Source: Kingdonia uniflora (lineage: Eukaryota > Streptophyta > Magnoliopsida > Ranunculales > Circaeasteraceae). From it: 64,000 nucleotides of DNA. The notes beneath the pieces are model-generated. The model saw only the letters and a program-made list of their open reading frames with translations. It had not been told where the DNA came from and searched no databases. This document shows positions 47,301-55,400 of this stretch, in pieces (positions within the stretch are counted from its first letter, which is position 1; every line of letters begins with the position of its first letter). Location of the stretch: contig JACGCM010000679.1 in assembly GCA_014058105.1 (NCBI GenBank), positions 434,001 to 498,000 of the forward strand. The letters are read 5' to 3'. The translations under genes and the position numbers were made by a program.

Positions 47301-49397
47301 TTGACCACTATTATAGATTTCACCAGCTCTGAAGCTAGGGGATTTTGACTTTCAGGAATTTTTTTTGGAAAAGATTATACATGAGGAATGCCACCATTTT
47401 GTAAGAAAATGATATTTCTAGAATATTTATGCCCTTCCTTTGGACTTTTGGAGGAAGTAGAATCTAATACCGAACGAGAAGCAGAGTCCTTCAATGTTTC
47501 CAAGTTGAAATATATTTTACTTATCATAAATACGAGTTATTTTGGTATTTTCTGAAAACAATTACTTGGCGTAACTTCAAGGCGTAGTCTTTTTGTTGCC
47601 AAAAACAGCTGCTAGTATATAAACTGGCCAATTTTTCCTGTCATACGAATTCAATGGCTAACAATCCTCATGTACCTCAAAAATTTGCGTCTAGACGCGA
47701 ACACCAAATATATCATTGTTCATACTAACTTTTATCTTTTTTGTTTGAATTTTGTGTTGGCAGGTCAAAACTCCCCTTCAGCATATGTCTCTACAACGTG
47801 AAACAGACAAGGTTATTCTCCAAACTTGCTTTACCATCTTCACGTCTCTTAGGAAACTACTTTTGCAGATGGATTTGTTTTAATGTGCTGTTAGCCTTTT
47901 GGATTTGGTTAAAGCTATTTAATGTAGGATATACGAAAGCTTGCTTTAACCAGTTCCTAAATGCTTTCAGATTTGGCTTACCTACAAGTTATTTTGGTGG
48001 CCAGTTTTGAGATATTTGACATTTGATCCCATTAAATCGACTAGATCAGATTTACATACCCAAGTTTTTAAATAGCTAGTCCCAAAAGTGTCCTAATTCA
48101 AATGTTGAAAACTTTGGGTTGGATGTGCAAGTTTGGGTCTACGTGCAAAATAAAAGATACCTAATAAACTTCTAGAAAAGCACTTTAATATTTAACATTT
48201 ACATACCCAAGTTTTCAAACAGCAAGTCCCAAAAGGGTCCTAATTCAAATGTTAGAAAACTTTGGGTTGGAAGTCTAGTTTTCTTCATATATAATGGGGT
48301 CATATTAAAACTATTCCAGAAAAATAACTATGATGACTCTCTTTTCTCCTATGAACTTGGCTGTCTGCAAGACATATGAAGCTTTATACTACTCAATATG
48401 TTCCAGGTCCTGGTTAAGCGGCAAAAAACAGCTTTTCCACCAAATTTTGTTCACTCCCTTGATGCATCCCATATGATGATGACTGCAGTTGCTTGCAAGA
48501 AGGCGGGTTTAAACTTTGCAGGTTGGTAACTAGTTAGAAGTTTCTCATATGATTCACGTCTAATACGTGAAGGGTTAATGCTCTTACCTTAGTGCATTAT
48601 CATCATTTTGCCTACGTGCTATTCGTAAAAGTTGGTTTTCATTTTAAAATACATCTTTGCATTGTACCTGTAACACAAGTTTGAAGTACCGGATTAGGGT
48701 GACTTATATGCACTAAACCCTTATTTGCGTGGTTACAGGAGTTCACGATTCTTACTGGACGCATGCATGTGATGTTGATGAAATGAACAGGATACTCCGA
48801 GAAACATTTGTTGAACTTTACCAGACACCTATACTAGAGAATGTAAAGTATCTTTTTTACTCCTTAATCGGTTAATCCCCTATGAAAGAGTACACATAAA
48901 TTGCCAGCTGCGGGTTGGTTTATGATTGAAGTACGAAAAACCAATTGCGTGTAATTGCCGTACACTCGAGGATGGTGCATTGTTTAGTGAAACAAGTAAA
49001 CCCTTTGGTTTAAAGAAATATACATCTTTGAGTCCTTTAATCTTTAACATTGGGTTTTCTCCAAATTTCTTACTTTCATGTAAAAGAACCACCGTATCAT
49101 AATTATCTTTACCAAACATACCTTTGTTATGTGACCCAGAGTTCACGATATATATATAGTAATAATTTGAACGGCAAGTAAACAGTCTCAGGGATATTAA
49201 TAAACATACTCATTGATATTGCTAAAGTATCCTAGTAGTTTTATGATTTTTGAGAAAACCTAATATTTTGTTATTTCAATGTGCAGTTATTGGAGAGCTT
49301 TGAGAAGTCATTCCCTACTTCAATTTTCCCTCCATTGCCAGACCGAGGAGATTTTGATCTAACTGAAGTTCTGAAAGCCACTTATTTCTTCAACTAA
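19197..49397 (+). CDS. RpoTmp: Phage-type organellar RNA polymerase (RpoT family, RpoTmp-like), 19 exons
   Basis: Single-subunit DNA-directed RNA polymerase that transcribes organelle genes. Exons: 19197-20348, 21746-21970, 22412-22542, 22629-22695, 23031-23089, 23514-23631, 24491-24604, 25065-25196, 26513-26929, 28674-28724, 32354-32424, 34729-34813, 35349-35501, 36480-36554, 47134-47223, 47764-47811, 48407-48521, 48739-48842, 49287-49397. All introns are GT-AG and the joined frame has no stop: 1,105 codons, or 1,074 from the internal ATG at 19290 ([13 protein letters not shown], a likely targeting peptide). T7-equivalent catalytic residues are present: Asp806 ([10 protein letters not shown]), Arg877/Lys881/Tyr889 ([14 protein letters not shown]) and His1037-Asp1038 (GVHDSYW). 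The C-terminus ends TYFFN as in the family. Internal wording ([30 protein letters not shown]) and an in-frame extension before MWRN favour RpoTmp over RpoTm; the paralogue call is from memory. Introns carry many transposons, the largest 10.6 kb. Confidence 0.93.
19497..19830 (+). repeat. In-frame internal repeat in RpoT exon 1
   Basis: Two copies of about 52 codons start at 19497 ([14 protein letters not shown] ... GFRIGSLG) and 19653 ([14 protein letters not shown] ... GFRIGSSS). A partial third starts near 19757 ([20 protein letters not shown]). The nucleotide copies also match (TTTTAGGATTGGGAGTT in both), so this is a DNA-level tandem duplication kept in frame. It lies between the presequence and the conserved polymerase domain and helps explain a protein longer than the roughly 1,000 residues usual for the family. 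Confidence 0.85.
21352..21369. repeat. (CT)n microsatellite in RpoT intron 1
   Basis: Nine CT units. The rest of intron 1 (20349-21745) shows no coding or repeat signal. Confidence 0.9.
21746..21970 (+). CDS. RpoTmp: RpoT exon 2
   Basis: 75 codons, phase 0 at both ends, beginning [20 protein letters not shown] coding hexanucleotide repeat (ACAAAG) at about 21772-21798 gives a Lys-Thr tract. Then comes a charged helical segment ([20 protein letters not shown]), ending DARIR. The donor GTTTGT is weak. Confidence 0.9.
22412..22542 (+). CDS. RpoTmp: RpoT exon 3
   Basis: Encodes [20 protein letters not shown] and [10 protein letters not shown], a conserved N-terminal-domain block. It ends within a Lys codon (phase 2). 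The next intron is only 86 bp. Confidence 0.9.
22629..22695 (+). CDS. RpoTmp: RpoT exon 4
   Basis: Encodes [19 protein letters not shown], a strongly conserved segment of plant RpoT proteins. Donor GTATGT. Confidence 0.9.
23031..23089 (+). CDS. RpoTmp: RpoT exon 5
   Basis: Encodes [19 protein letters not shown] and ends within a codon (phase 2, donor GTAAGT). The split codon reads Gln where relatives commonly have Gly. Confidence 0.9.
23514..23631 (+). CDS. RpoTmp: RpoT exon 6
   Basis: Encodes [20 protein letters not shown], a conserved block, and ends PVYE. Donor GTAAGG, phase 0. Confidence 0.92.
23691..24324. mobile_element. Non-autonomous hAT-like element with 8-bp target duplication (intron 6)
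   Basis: The termini are inverted: TAGGGCTGCATATCGG at the left, and the complement of the right end reads TAGGGTTGCAAGTTGG. Flanks are CCCAGCAA (23683-23690) and CCCAACAA (24325-24332), an 8-bp duplication with one mismatch, as hAT elements make. The inside is rich in CGGGTTGGG/CCAACCCAA runs and codes for nothing. Confidence 0.78.
24491..24604 (+). CDS. RpoTmp: RpoT exon 7
   Basis: 38 codons beginning [17 protein letters not shown] and ending DMVDRDD. Donor GTACGT. Confidence 0.92.
25065..25196 (+). CDS. RpoTmp: RpoT exon 8
   Basis: 44 codons beginning [20 protein letters not shown] and ending [10 protein letters not shown]. Donor GTATGA. Confidence 0.92.
25309..25328. repeat. (AC)n microsatellite in RpoT intron 8
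   Basis: About ten AC units. The rest of intron 8 is AT-rich with GATATATCGG-like motifs (25830-26340) but no coding signal. Confidence 0.9.
26513..26929 (+). CDS. RpoTmp: RpoT exon 9: polymerase core
   Basis: 139 codons and the largest core exon. It carries [20 protein letters not shown] (promoter/template-contacting region conserved in all T7-like enzymes), [10 protein letters not shown], and [17 protein letters not shown]. It ends PVHQ just before the motif A Asp. Confidence 0.94.
27520..28075 (+). mobile_element. LINE 3' remnant (zf-RVT region) in intron 9
   Basis: Plus-strand translation across frames gives [13 protein letters not shown] (the Cys-His part of the reverse-transcriptase zinc-binding region) and further on AIWTERNGF, which matches the 'WTERN' motif ending plant L1-like ORF2. 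An A/T-rich tail with AATAATAGAATCTTA follows. Several stops and shifts show it is dead. Confidence 0.45.
28674..28724 (+). CDS. RpoTmp: RpoT exon 10: motif A
   Basis: 17 codons, [17 protein letters not shown]. The first codon encodes the first metal-binding Asp (T7 Asp537 equivalent). The exon is flanked by LINE remnants in introns 9 and 10. Confidence 0.94.
28885..29556 (+). mobile_element. 5'-truncated LINE (L1-like ORF2 C-terminus) with target duplication, intron 10
   Basis: An open stretch (28923-29330) reads [19 protein letters not shown], then [20 protein letters not shown], the zf-RVT domain of plant LINEs, and [14 protein letters not shown] 3' UTR and an A-rich tail (AAAAAACAAACAAA) follow. 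Flanks AACTGGTATTTAT (28872-28884) and AACTAGTATTTAT (29557-29569) form a 13-bp duplication with one mismatch. 5' truncation, A-tail and duplication together mark target-primed reverse transcription. The insertion lies about 160 bp after exon 10. Confidence 0.82.
29850..31690 (+). mobile_element. Second LINE remnant: reverse transcriptase and RNase H, intron 10
   Basis: In order on the plus strand: GLRQGVPLS (29890-29916, RT motif); FYANDF (about 30034, the FADD-type active site with Asn in place of one Asp); a zf-RVT-like [13 protein letters not shown] region (about 30850-30960); and RNase H start [20 protein letters not shown] (about 31198). Frames shift repeatedly and stops are present, so it is long dead. 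The boundary with the neighbouring LINE and the 3' end are approximate. Confidence 0.7.
32354..32424 (+). CDS. RpoTmp: RpoT exon 11
   Basis: Encodes [20 protein letters not shown] and IAA, ending in a split Arg codon. The ADVYSGIA wording is RpoTmp-like. Confidence 0.92.
32582..33151. mobile_element. Short inverted-repeat element, CAGGGGCGGAACCA ends (intron 11)
   Basis: CAGGGGCGGAACCA (32582-32595) and its exact complement TGGTTCCGCCCCTG (33138-33151) bound a 570-bp non-coding unit. The CAGGGGCGGA-type end is like that of plant hAT elements with TTF-type transposases, one of which lies at 53-56 kb here. The 8-bp flanks (CATGCTAG / AAAATGAG) do not match, so the target duplication has decayed or the call is imperfect. 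The rest of intron 11 (33152-34728) shows nothing. Confidence 0.68.
34729..34813 (+). CDS. RpoTmp: RpoT exon 12
   Basis: Completes the Arg codon and encodes [20 protein letters not shown] followed by RARILINE. Donor GTCAGT. Confidence 0.9.
35349..35501 (+). CDS. RpoTmp: RpoT exon 13: motif B
   Basis: 51 codons. [14 protein letters not shown] contains the Lys (codon at 35367) and Tyr (35391) that match T7 Lys631 and Tyr639, needed for NTP binding and ribose selection. It ends FGAACYAAK. Confidence 0.94.
35821..36146 (-). mobile_element. TRIM-like element: two short LTR copies around a primer-site-like motif (intron 13)
   Basis: Two direct copies of about 115 bp begin ATGCCCCACTCCACC (35821) and ATGCCCCATTCCAC (36029). 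Both carry GATATTGTCCCCACCTTA, CACATGAAGGT and CCAAGTGAGA-like blocks. Just inside the right copy the minus strand reads TGGTATCAGAATCGAGC, resembling a tRNA-Met primer-binding site. The spacer is about 90 bp. This is the plan of a TRIM on the minus strand. The outer boundaries and target duplication were not resolved. Confidence 0.55.
36480..36554 (+). CDS. RpoTmp: RpoT exon 14
   Basis: 25 codons, [20 protein letters not shown] then TECAK. Donor GTATGT opens the 10,579-bp intron 14. Confidence 0.92.
36724..36750. other. Perfect 10-bp hairpin in intron 14
   Basis: CTACTTTGGC and GCCAAAGTAG are exact complements separated by 7 bases. No function is assigned. Confidence 0.8.
37270..37456 (+). 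repeat. Chromovirus 5' LTR
   Basis: 187 bp, starts TGATAGATTATG and ends AGTAACTAACA. Very short for a Gypsy LTR. Confidence 0.92.
37457..38470 (+). other. Non-coding or gag-less leader of the chromovirus with GGCAC-rich tract
   Basis: Where gag should be, there is no zinc knuckle or capsid-like sequence. 37,960-38,150 is a GC-rich degenerate repeat built on GGCAC/GCACG (for example GGGCACGTGGCACAAGGCAC). Open frames on both strands here (up to 178 codons) come from this low-complexity composition. Shortly after, GCCACTTCTTGG and a run leading to LPNLPHYR mark the spacer before the RT. Confidence 0.45.
38471..39605 (+). pseudogene. Chromovirus reverse transcriptase and RNase H, broken
   Basis: RT blocks: [34 protein letters not shown] and, after a frameshift, VYFDDIL (the YxDD-type box, about 38937). 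RNase [18 protein letters not shown] and [19 protein letters not shown] (39306-39605). At least three frameshifts or stops break the chain. Confidence 0.88.
39606..40990 (+). pseudogene. Chromovirus integrase remnant and chromodomain-like end
   Basis: The zinc-binding HHCC part is visible (HARGLGGHF ... [10 protein letters not shown], about 39930-40070), then [12 protein letters not shown] and VVDRFSK-like pieces, with the middle of the catalytic core deleted. The C-terminus has [18 protein letters not shown] (40545 on) and a chromodomain-like [19 protein letters not shown], where a TGA (40875-40877) sits in what is probably an Arg position. Confidence 0.8.
41009..41194 (+). repeat. Chromovirus 3' LTR
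   Basis: 186 bp, starts TGATAGATCATG and ends AGTAACTAACA, preceded by the polypurine tract. Most differences from the 5' LTR are transitions. Confidence 0.92.
42830..43920 (-). pseudogene. hAT transposase (DUF659-type) remnant, intron 14
   Basis: Minus-strand translation across frames gives [11 protein letters not shown] (about 43580), [19 protein letters not shown] (about 43490-43430) and [13 protein letters not shown] (about 43410). Further pieces are TAFLKSF (43250) and [17 protein letters not shown] (about 43190-43145). The order fits the DUF659/hAT N-terminal to central region ('TTIN..', 'NSP.F..M..AI', 'P.Y...R', 'FLKS.D', 'VVEEVG.ENVV'). It is heavily shifted. This is a different hAT branch from the TTF type at 53-56 kb. 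Confidence 0.48.
44741..45876. mobile_element. MULE-like non-autonomous element with 9-bp target duplication, intron 14
   Basis: The left end GAAGAAATTATTGTATGAGG mirrors the right end, whose complement is GAAGGAATTATTGTATGAAG. The inverted arms extend loosely over about 90 bp (GTACCCTAAA blocks). Flanks TTGAATAAA (44732-44740) and TTGAATAGA (45877-45885) match at 8 of 9, the duplication size of Mutator-like elements. The interior is non-coding, with CTTTCT runs near 45020. Confidence 0.75.
45886..47133. other. Distal part of intron 14, nothing recognised
   Basis: Ordinary AT-rich intron sequence up to the exon 15 acceptor. No open frame or repeat of note. Confidence 0.5.
47134..47223 (+). 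CDS. RpoTmp: RpoT exon 15
   Basis: 30 codons beginning [20 protein letters not shown] and ending KLGTYI. The [12 protein letters not shown] block is conserved. Confidence 0.92.
47764..47811 (+). CDS. RpoTmp: RpoT exon 16
   Basis: 16 codons, [16 protein letters not shown]. The donor GTTATT departs from the GTAAGT consensus, yet the frame and the conserved DK|V junction support it. Confidence 0.88.
48051..48270. repeat. Direct duplication in RpoT intron 16, period about 147 bp
   Basis: TTTACATACCCAAGTTTT at 48051 recurs at 48198. Both copies continue through AGTCCCAAAAG.GTCCTAATTC and AAAACTTTGGGTTGG. Confidence 0.85.
48407..48521 (+). CDS. RpoTmp: RpoT exon 17
   Basis: Encodes [20 protein letters not shown], the conserved 'PNF.HSLD.SHM' block, and ends in a split Gly codon. 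Confidence 0.93.
48739..48842 (+). CDS. RpoTmp: RpoT exon 18: motif C
   Basis: Encodes [20 protein letters not shown]. The His-Asp pair includes the second metal-binding Asp (codon 48747-48749; T7 Asp812 equivalent). Confidence 0.94.
49287..49397 (+). CDS. RpoTmp: RpoT exon 19: C-terminus
   Basis: 36 codons plus TAA, with [16 protein letters not shown] and the terminal TYFFN. The aromatic C-terminal 'foot' is conserved in plant RpoT proteins, so the true end of the protein is present. Confidence 0.94.
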   Translation, partial: LLESFEKSFPTSIFPPLPDRGDFDLTEVLKATYFFN

Positions 49398-50029
49398 TAA
49401 TACCGGCATGGCTTTTGCTATGGCTCAATACCAGTTTTATTCATTTGTATAAAAAATTGTATCCGTGTTGCAGTCTCAAGAGATGGTTGCTAGCCCATGT
49501 AATTACCTTCGAATTCTTTTTCTGTTTACTTATAATGATTCAATTAATTTAAGGTATAGTGAAAGTGTTGTAAAGGTGTAATAGTCAGTAAATTTGGGGA
49601 ATATTCAATAGGTCTCTGATATGGTGTTTGTAAGGATGATTGACTGACGTATTAATTAGGATATTTTTGAAGCTGCTAAAAATCTGACAGGCAAGAATTT
49701 TTTTTCACTTTTTCTGAAGTTTTGTTTTAATGAACAATTAGGGTTTGACTAATGGTAAGGTCTCGTTAATTGTTGTAGAGACTTAGCCTCCGTTTCTTTT
49801 TTGCAAATGAATAGATATAGATTGCATACAAAGAAACAGATGGGAATGAAATTTCGGAGTATTTTTTGTCTTCTTCGACACTAGTCTTTGTGGAATCAAA
49901 GAGATCGACTGCCTGATAGCAAAAAGAAAACAACAGAACATGTACATGTGAATGCCGAAATGTATCTTAAAAAAACAATTTTGTAATCAGAAGAGAAGCC
50001 AGATTTCCATGAAGAAGTCACATTTTGAA
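49398..50029 (+). other. 3' flank of RpoT: probable 3' UTR
   Basis: AT-rich sequence after the stop codon. I see no canonical AATAAA. Plant polyadenylation signals are loose, so the transcript end cannot be placed. Confidence 0.4.
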
Positions 50030-50037
50030 GTAGAAAA

Positions 50038-50732
50038 TAGGGGTGGCAATGGGTTGGGTTTGTGGGGCAATACCATCTCGATACTTGCTAAATTACCCTA
50101 CCCCAAAACCCGCTCTAATACCATTTAACTTAAATGAGGAATACCCAAACCCGCCCCAACACCCGTTTAACACCCGTTTAAATATCATAAATCACCTGTA
50201 CAAAAAAAAAAAACCCCGAGTTGGTAGTAATAAGTTTGAGATAATTCTTCATTTAATCTTCAATAAAATGAGGAAAAACGAGCTGAAGATTAGAGACAAT
50301 TTAACCATCACTTGAGTCAACTGAGGATCAGAGGCAATTTTACCCTCACTTCTGCATTTAGCCATAACTGAAAACATATATTTAGAATAAGGTTGAAATG
50401 AAGCCAGCTAGTTTTGATAGATCTGTATAAGAAGAAGAGAAGTTGATGGACAGATGGAGGTTGAAATGAAATTATGAAGGCAGGACTGTAGGAGAGGAGG
50501 AAGAAACATGTCTTCTATCTTCAGAGTTCAGAAATCAGAATTAGGTTTAACTTGTATGAAAGGGTATTCACGTTATATCATGTATAAATGGGTCGGGTGA
50601 CGGGCCCCCATTTATTTAAGCATTAAACCAGACCTGCCCCATTAAATAAATGAGGTTTTTTTTTTAAAACCAAACCCGCCTCATTAAGGGCGGGGCGGGG
50701 CCCCGGTGGGGCGGGTTAAATTGCTAGCCCTA
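50038..50732. mobile_element. Non-autonomous hAT-like element with 8-bp target duplication
   Basis: The left end TAGGGGTGGCAATGGGTT pairs with the complement of the right end TAGGGCTAGCAATTTAAC. Flanks are GTAGAAAA (50030-50037) and GCAGAAAA (50733-50740), 7 of 8 identical. It is rich in AACCCGCCCC and GGGGCGGG runs and non-coding. Same style as the intron 6 element. Confidence 0.78.
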
Positions 50733-50885
50733 GCAGAAAACACTAGATCTGAAGTAAAATGAGTCCTCTCATGTTTAAAATGACTTGAATGAAGATTGAG
50801 GACGACCTTTATTGTCTCTTTAGTGGTCTTTCTTTCACGGTCCAACCAAAATACTTATAAATGGTTATGTATTTTATAACCCTGT

Positions 50886-51968
50886 GACTGTGGCAAACGG
50901 GTCGGGTGGTCGAAAATGCAAACCCAAACCCGACCCGTTTAGTTAAATGGGTCAAAAATACAAATCCAAACCCGACCCTAATTTAAACAGGTCAACCCGA
51001 TCCTTTGACCTATTTAAATATTAATTCGGGCTTGGGTCGGGTCATGAGTTTAAATATTATCAAATTTTTCAAAATTTTCTCACGCAGTTCGCCAAAATAA
51101 TTACAAAATATCCACGTTCATTAAGTGTTTATTGATATATATTGGTTAATGGAGAATTCGTGGCAAAAATTTAATGTTGTATGGCTAATCATTTGTGTCT
51201 GTTCAGAAGAAGAAGAAAAATACTGCCAATATTATACTATCTCTCGCAATGTTTGAGGCTCTGAGTTAATTAATGCTTAATGCTCCTTAAACGAGCCCCA
51301 TCTAGGATAAATTTTCTTCACTAGTACTTCAAGCAACTTTAAATTGGATTTGTCCAACAACCTTAGTCACATGCCCGAAGGTTCTAGCTCGAGTTTTTCG
51401 ATCTTTTTCATTTATTCCATTTTTCTACCAATAAATAGGCTTTCAGTGTATGATTTTTAGACTTGCCTCTCTTAAAGAGTAGTGATAGGCGCATAATGTG
51501 TTCATTTTAATTATAAAGTAGATAGATGTACAAGTCTTATGCACGCTTTATCTCAATTCTAAAGAAGGCAATGCATGGCCATTTATTGAGCTTGCCTGGT
51601 CCCAAACGCCCTTGACAAGCTCATGTATTGAGTCACTTATGCTTCAAGCCGAAAGTTGTTAACTTTTAGTAACACCAAGATAATTCTCAAGCATAAAGTC
51701 CATGAAAAGTTACACTAAGGCTTTGCTTGGTACCTCGTTTATTCGCAAGCATAAAAATCACAAATTATAATTGGTCTAAATCAAACTTAAATGGGTCACG
51801 GGTCAACCCGAACCGTTTAAGGTAAGCCCTAACTCGACCAATTTATTAAATGGGTTAGACAGGTTTGGGTCAAATGACCCGCGACCTATTAAGGCCAAAC
51901 CCAAACCCGCCAAAAACAGGGTTGGGTTGGGTCGGGTTGGCGGTTCGTGGGTCACTTTGCCGGCTCTA
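50886..51968. mobile_element. Candidate third CGGGTTGGG-rich element
   Basis: The left side TGTGGCAAACGGGTCGGG and the complement of the right side GCCGGCAAAGTGACCC form a weak inverted pair. Both ends carry AAACCCGACCC/GGGTCGGGTT runs like the two hAT-like elements. No target duplication was found. Confidence 0.45.
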
Positions 51969-52479
51969 CTGCAAACCAACATTCCATTGTCGTACATCTT
52001 GCAGAATGATTAATCCTTGTCTACTTTCTTCATTTAAATTAGGCATTATTAAGACATAATAAATAAGCAAGGAAAAAATTATAAGTTCTTAGATATACTT
52101 ACTTGAAAATACAACAAAGTGAGGATAACTTCCACATTCCAACAAGCGTGCATTGCAATAGGAGCAAGCATGTTTCGTGTTTGAGTATATACGAGCTCTA
52201 ATAGGCCAACACCACCCCTGCAACACAAATGGCACACAGATGTTCCAAACGTAAAATTAGGCTGAATCCTCTGAAATCATTTTACAAATGTTCATCGATA
52301 CCATTCGTAAACATATCCCTTCAGTTGCAACTTGCAACAAAAGATTTCCTTCCTATTCTTGAATGCTCAATTACCACGGAGAATCCAATAATAATTAAGC
52401 TACATCCAACTCGTAAAATATAATCCAGGATTAAAAAATAAAATTTCATTTTTGGCTCTCCATTTATAATAAGATGACC
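51969..52479. other. No gene recognised
   Basis: AT-rich intergenic DNA. Confidence 0.5.
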
Positions 52480-52487
52480 CTAGTGGA

Positions 52488-55400
52488 CCACTAGGGGGAG
52501 CTAGGGGGTTTTAGGAGGGTCATGTGAACCCCCTCAACTTTTACAAACTCTTATATATGATTCAAAAGTCTTGATGAAAATGACAACTTGTTTGAACCAA
52601 AATGAGCCCCCTCAAAAAGAAGGCTTGCTTTATCTTTTTTTAGTTTGACACATCTCTCTTACCTTTTGTCTTTATCTCCCTCTCTGTAACTTTTACATTT
52701 TTTAGTGACTTAAGATAATATATTTACCTTTGGCTTTTGGGATATTTTATTTTTGGTCTTTCATGTTTGACGGCCCCACTCCTTTTGGGATTTAGAAAGA
52801 GAATATGTCTCTATCATCTCTCTTACTTTTTATCTCTTTCTCTAAAAAGGTAGCCACTTAACTTATTATTAAAAGTTTAATCTCTCCCTATTATTCACTG
52901 TTCTCTTCCCAACAAAACCATATATCTAACCAATTAATTAGGCTAATGCAAAATTGCGGATAGATGAACGGGTTTTTATTTGCTACCTCGAGTTCATTGA
53001 TCATTAATCTCAATTCTCAAGTCTCTTCTACAGGTTTTAATCCCCTTCTCTTATGTAATTAATGCCAATAAATTTAATTATAAATATATCATGCTAGATT
53101 TTTTTGATAGTACTAAATTTTGAGTAATTTGGGGATAAAATTCGAAGTAAACAAATAGGCATATTCTCAATTTATGCAAACTCGATATATTTAGCTATAA
53201 TTTAATATTGATAGACTTATAAACTCGATCAATAGATTATAGATAAATTTTAGTTGTGTTTAATTGTTTATGATCGTGAAAATTCCAAATTAATAACTAA
53301 TCTCGATTATCAATTGTATATTCGTATGTCTAGTTTTTTAAGTTAATATAATAATTCTACTTTCCACACCTTCAAGCTTAAAACATGATCTTTGTTGTCT
53401 CAGTCATGTTAAGGTTTTTCGAACCAAAAAGAAAAGAACGTGGTAGTGCATCTCTTACTACTGAAGAAATCCATATTGGTGAGCAATCACACCCTGCTCC
53501 AAAAAGACCAAAACGAAGCCATTTAGAGGTTGATTTGGAAAATCTCTTGGCAGATCCAGCGTTACAGTCTCGAATTACTGAATATACTACAAACGACCAA
53601 GACTCGATTCGGAGAGCTTATCTACTAACCGGTCCTTGTCAACCTCATAATCACAACTTTTCCCAAAAACTGATTAACAACGCTTTAAGACGTTTTAATG
53701 TGAAATAGGTTGACAAGTTTTCAAGTTGGTTGGAATATAGTAAAACAGACGATGCCGCATTTTGCTTACATTGTTACCTTTTTAAGACAAATGTGGGAGA
53801 TCAAGGAGGCGGTGAATCTTTTATAGTCAAGGGATGGGATTCATGGAACATAAAGGAAAGTCTTCGGAAGCATGTTGGAAGTGTTGATAGTGCTCATAAT
53901 TTAGCATATCAAAAATGTCAAATGTGTTGAATCAAAATCAAAGCATCGAAACTCTTGTTTCAAAGAGAACAAACCAAGATGAGAGTAACTATCTAGTACG
54001 TCTAACAACAATAGTTCATAGCATACATTTTCTTATAGGGCAGGGATTGGGTTTTCGAGGTCACGACGATTCAGCGGATTCAGTAAACCGAGGAAATTTT
54101 TTTGAGCTACTAAAGTATACTGTTGATCATAATGATACTATTGACAAAGTCGTTCTTAAAAATGCTCCCAAAAATGACAAGTTGACTTCTCCTGACATTC
54201 AAAAAGATGTAGTAAATGCGGTTGCAGCTGCCACGACCGCTGCTATCATGAAGGAGCTTGGAGATTTAAAGTTTTCAACTTTAATTGACGAATCACGTGA
54301 TAACTCAACAAAAGAGTAAATGGTTGTCATTCTACGATTTGTAAGTGACAAAGGCTTGGTTGTTAAACATTTTTGAGCTGTTGAACATGTTAGTGATACA
54401 ACATCGATGTCTCTCAAGACAGCGATTGATCAGATATTTGCAAAGAACAATCTGAGTATATCACAATTACGTGGGCAAGGGTACGACGGAGCTAGTAATA
54501 TGCAAGGTGAACTTAAAGGCCTCAAGACACTAATCCTGAATGAAAACAAATCTGCTTATTATGTTCACTGTTTTGTACACCAACTTTAGCTACACTTGTC
54601 GCTGTGGTTTAGAAACATACTCAAGTAACGTGTTTCTTTAGCACAACTTCTAATGCTTCAAATGTTGTTGGAGCCTCATGCAAGCGTAAAGATATTCTTC
54701 GTGACATTCAAGCAGCTAAAGTCATTGAAGCTTGGAAAATAAAGGACGCACGAGTGGGCGGGGTTTGAATCAAGAGATGAGTTTCAGTAGGCCTGGAGAT
54801 AGATGTTGGGGATCATACTATAATACACTTTTGAGCATAATTGAATGTATCCATCCATAATTGAAGTGTTTGATGTTGTCATTGTTCATAGCTCAAACTT
54901 GGATCAGAAAGGCGAAACAACTAGAATTTTAGCTTCCATGCAATCTTTTGAGTTCATACTAATCCTCTGTTTTATGAAAAAATTTTTGGCCATCACTAAT
55001 GAACTGTCAATGGCGTTACAAAGGAAGGATCAAGATATTGTAAATGCCATGGCCTTAGTTAAAGTTGCCAAGGAACGACTCCAGTTGATGAGAAATGACG
55101 GTTGGGGTTCTCTTCTTCAAAAAGTTCATGAACATTGTCGCAAGTATGATATCCCTATTCCTAATATGGACGACAACTATGTACCTGAAGGTCGATCGCG
55201 ACGTAATGCAGTAGTAAGCACAAACAGGCAACATTATCATTCCGTATTATTCATCGACTGCCTGGATTTACAACTTATGGAATTGAGCGAGAGGTTCTAT
55301 GAGGTAAACACCGAGTTGCTCTTTTGCATGGCATGCTTGAACTCATCAAATTTATTTGCTAGCTTCAGTAATAAAAAATTAACTTGTTATGCGGAGTTTT

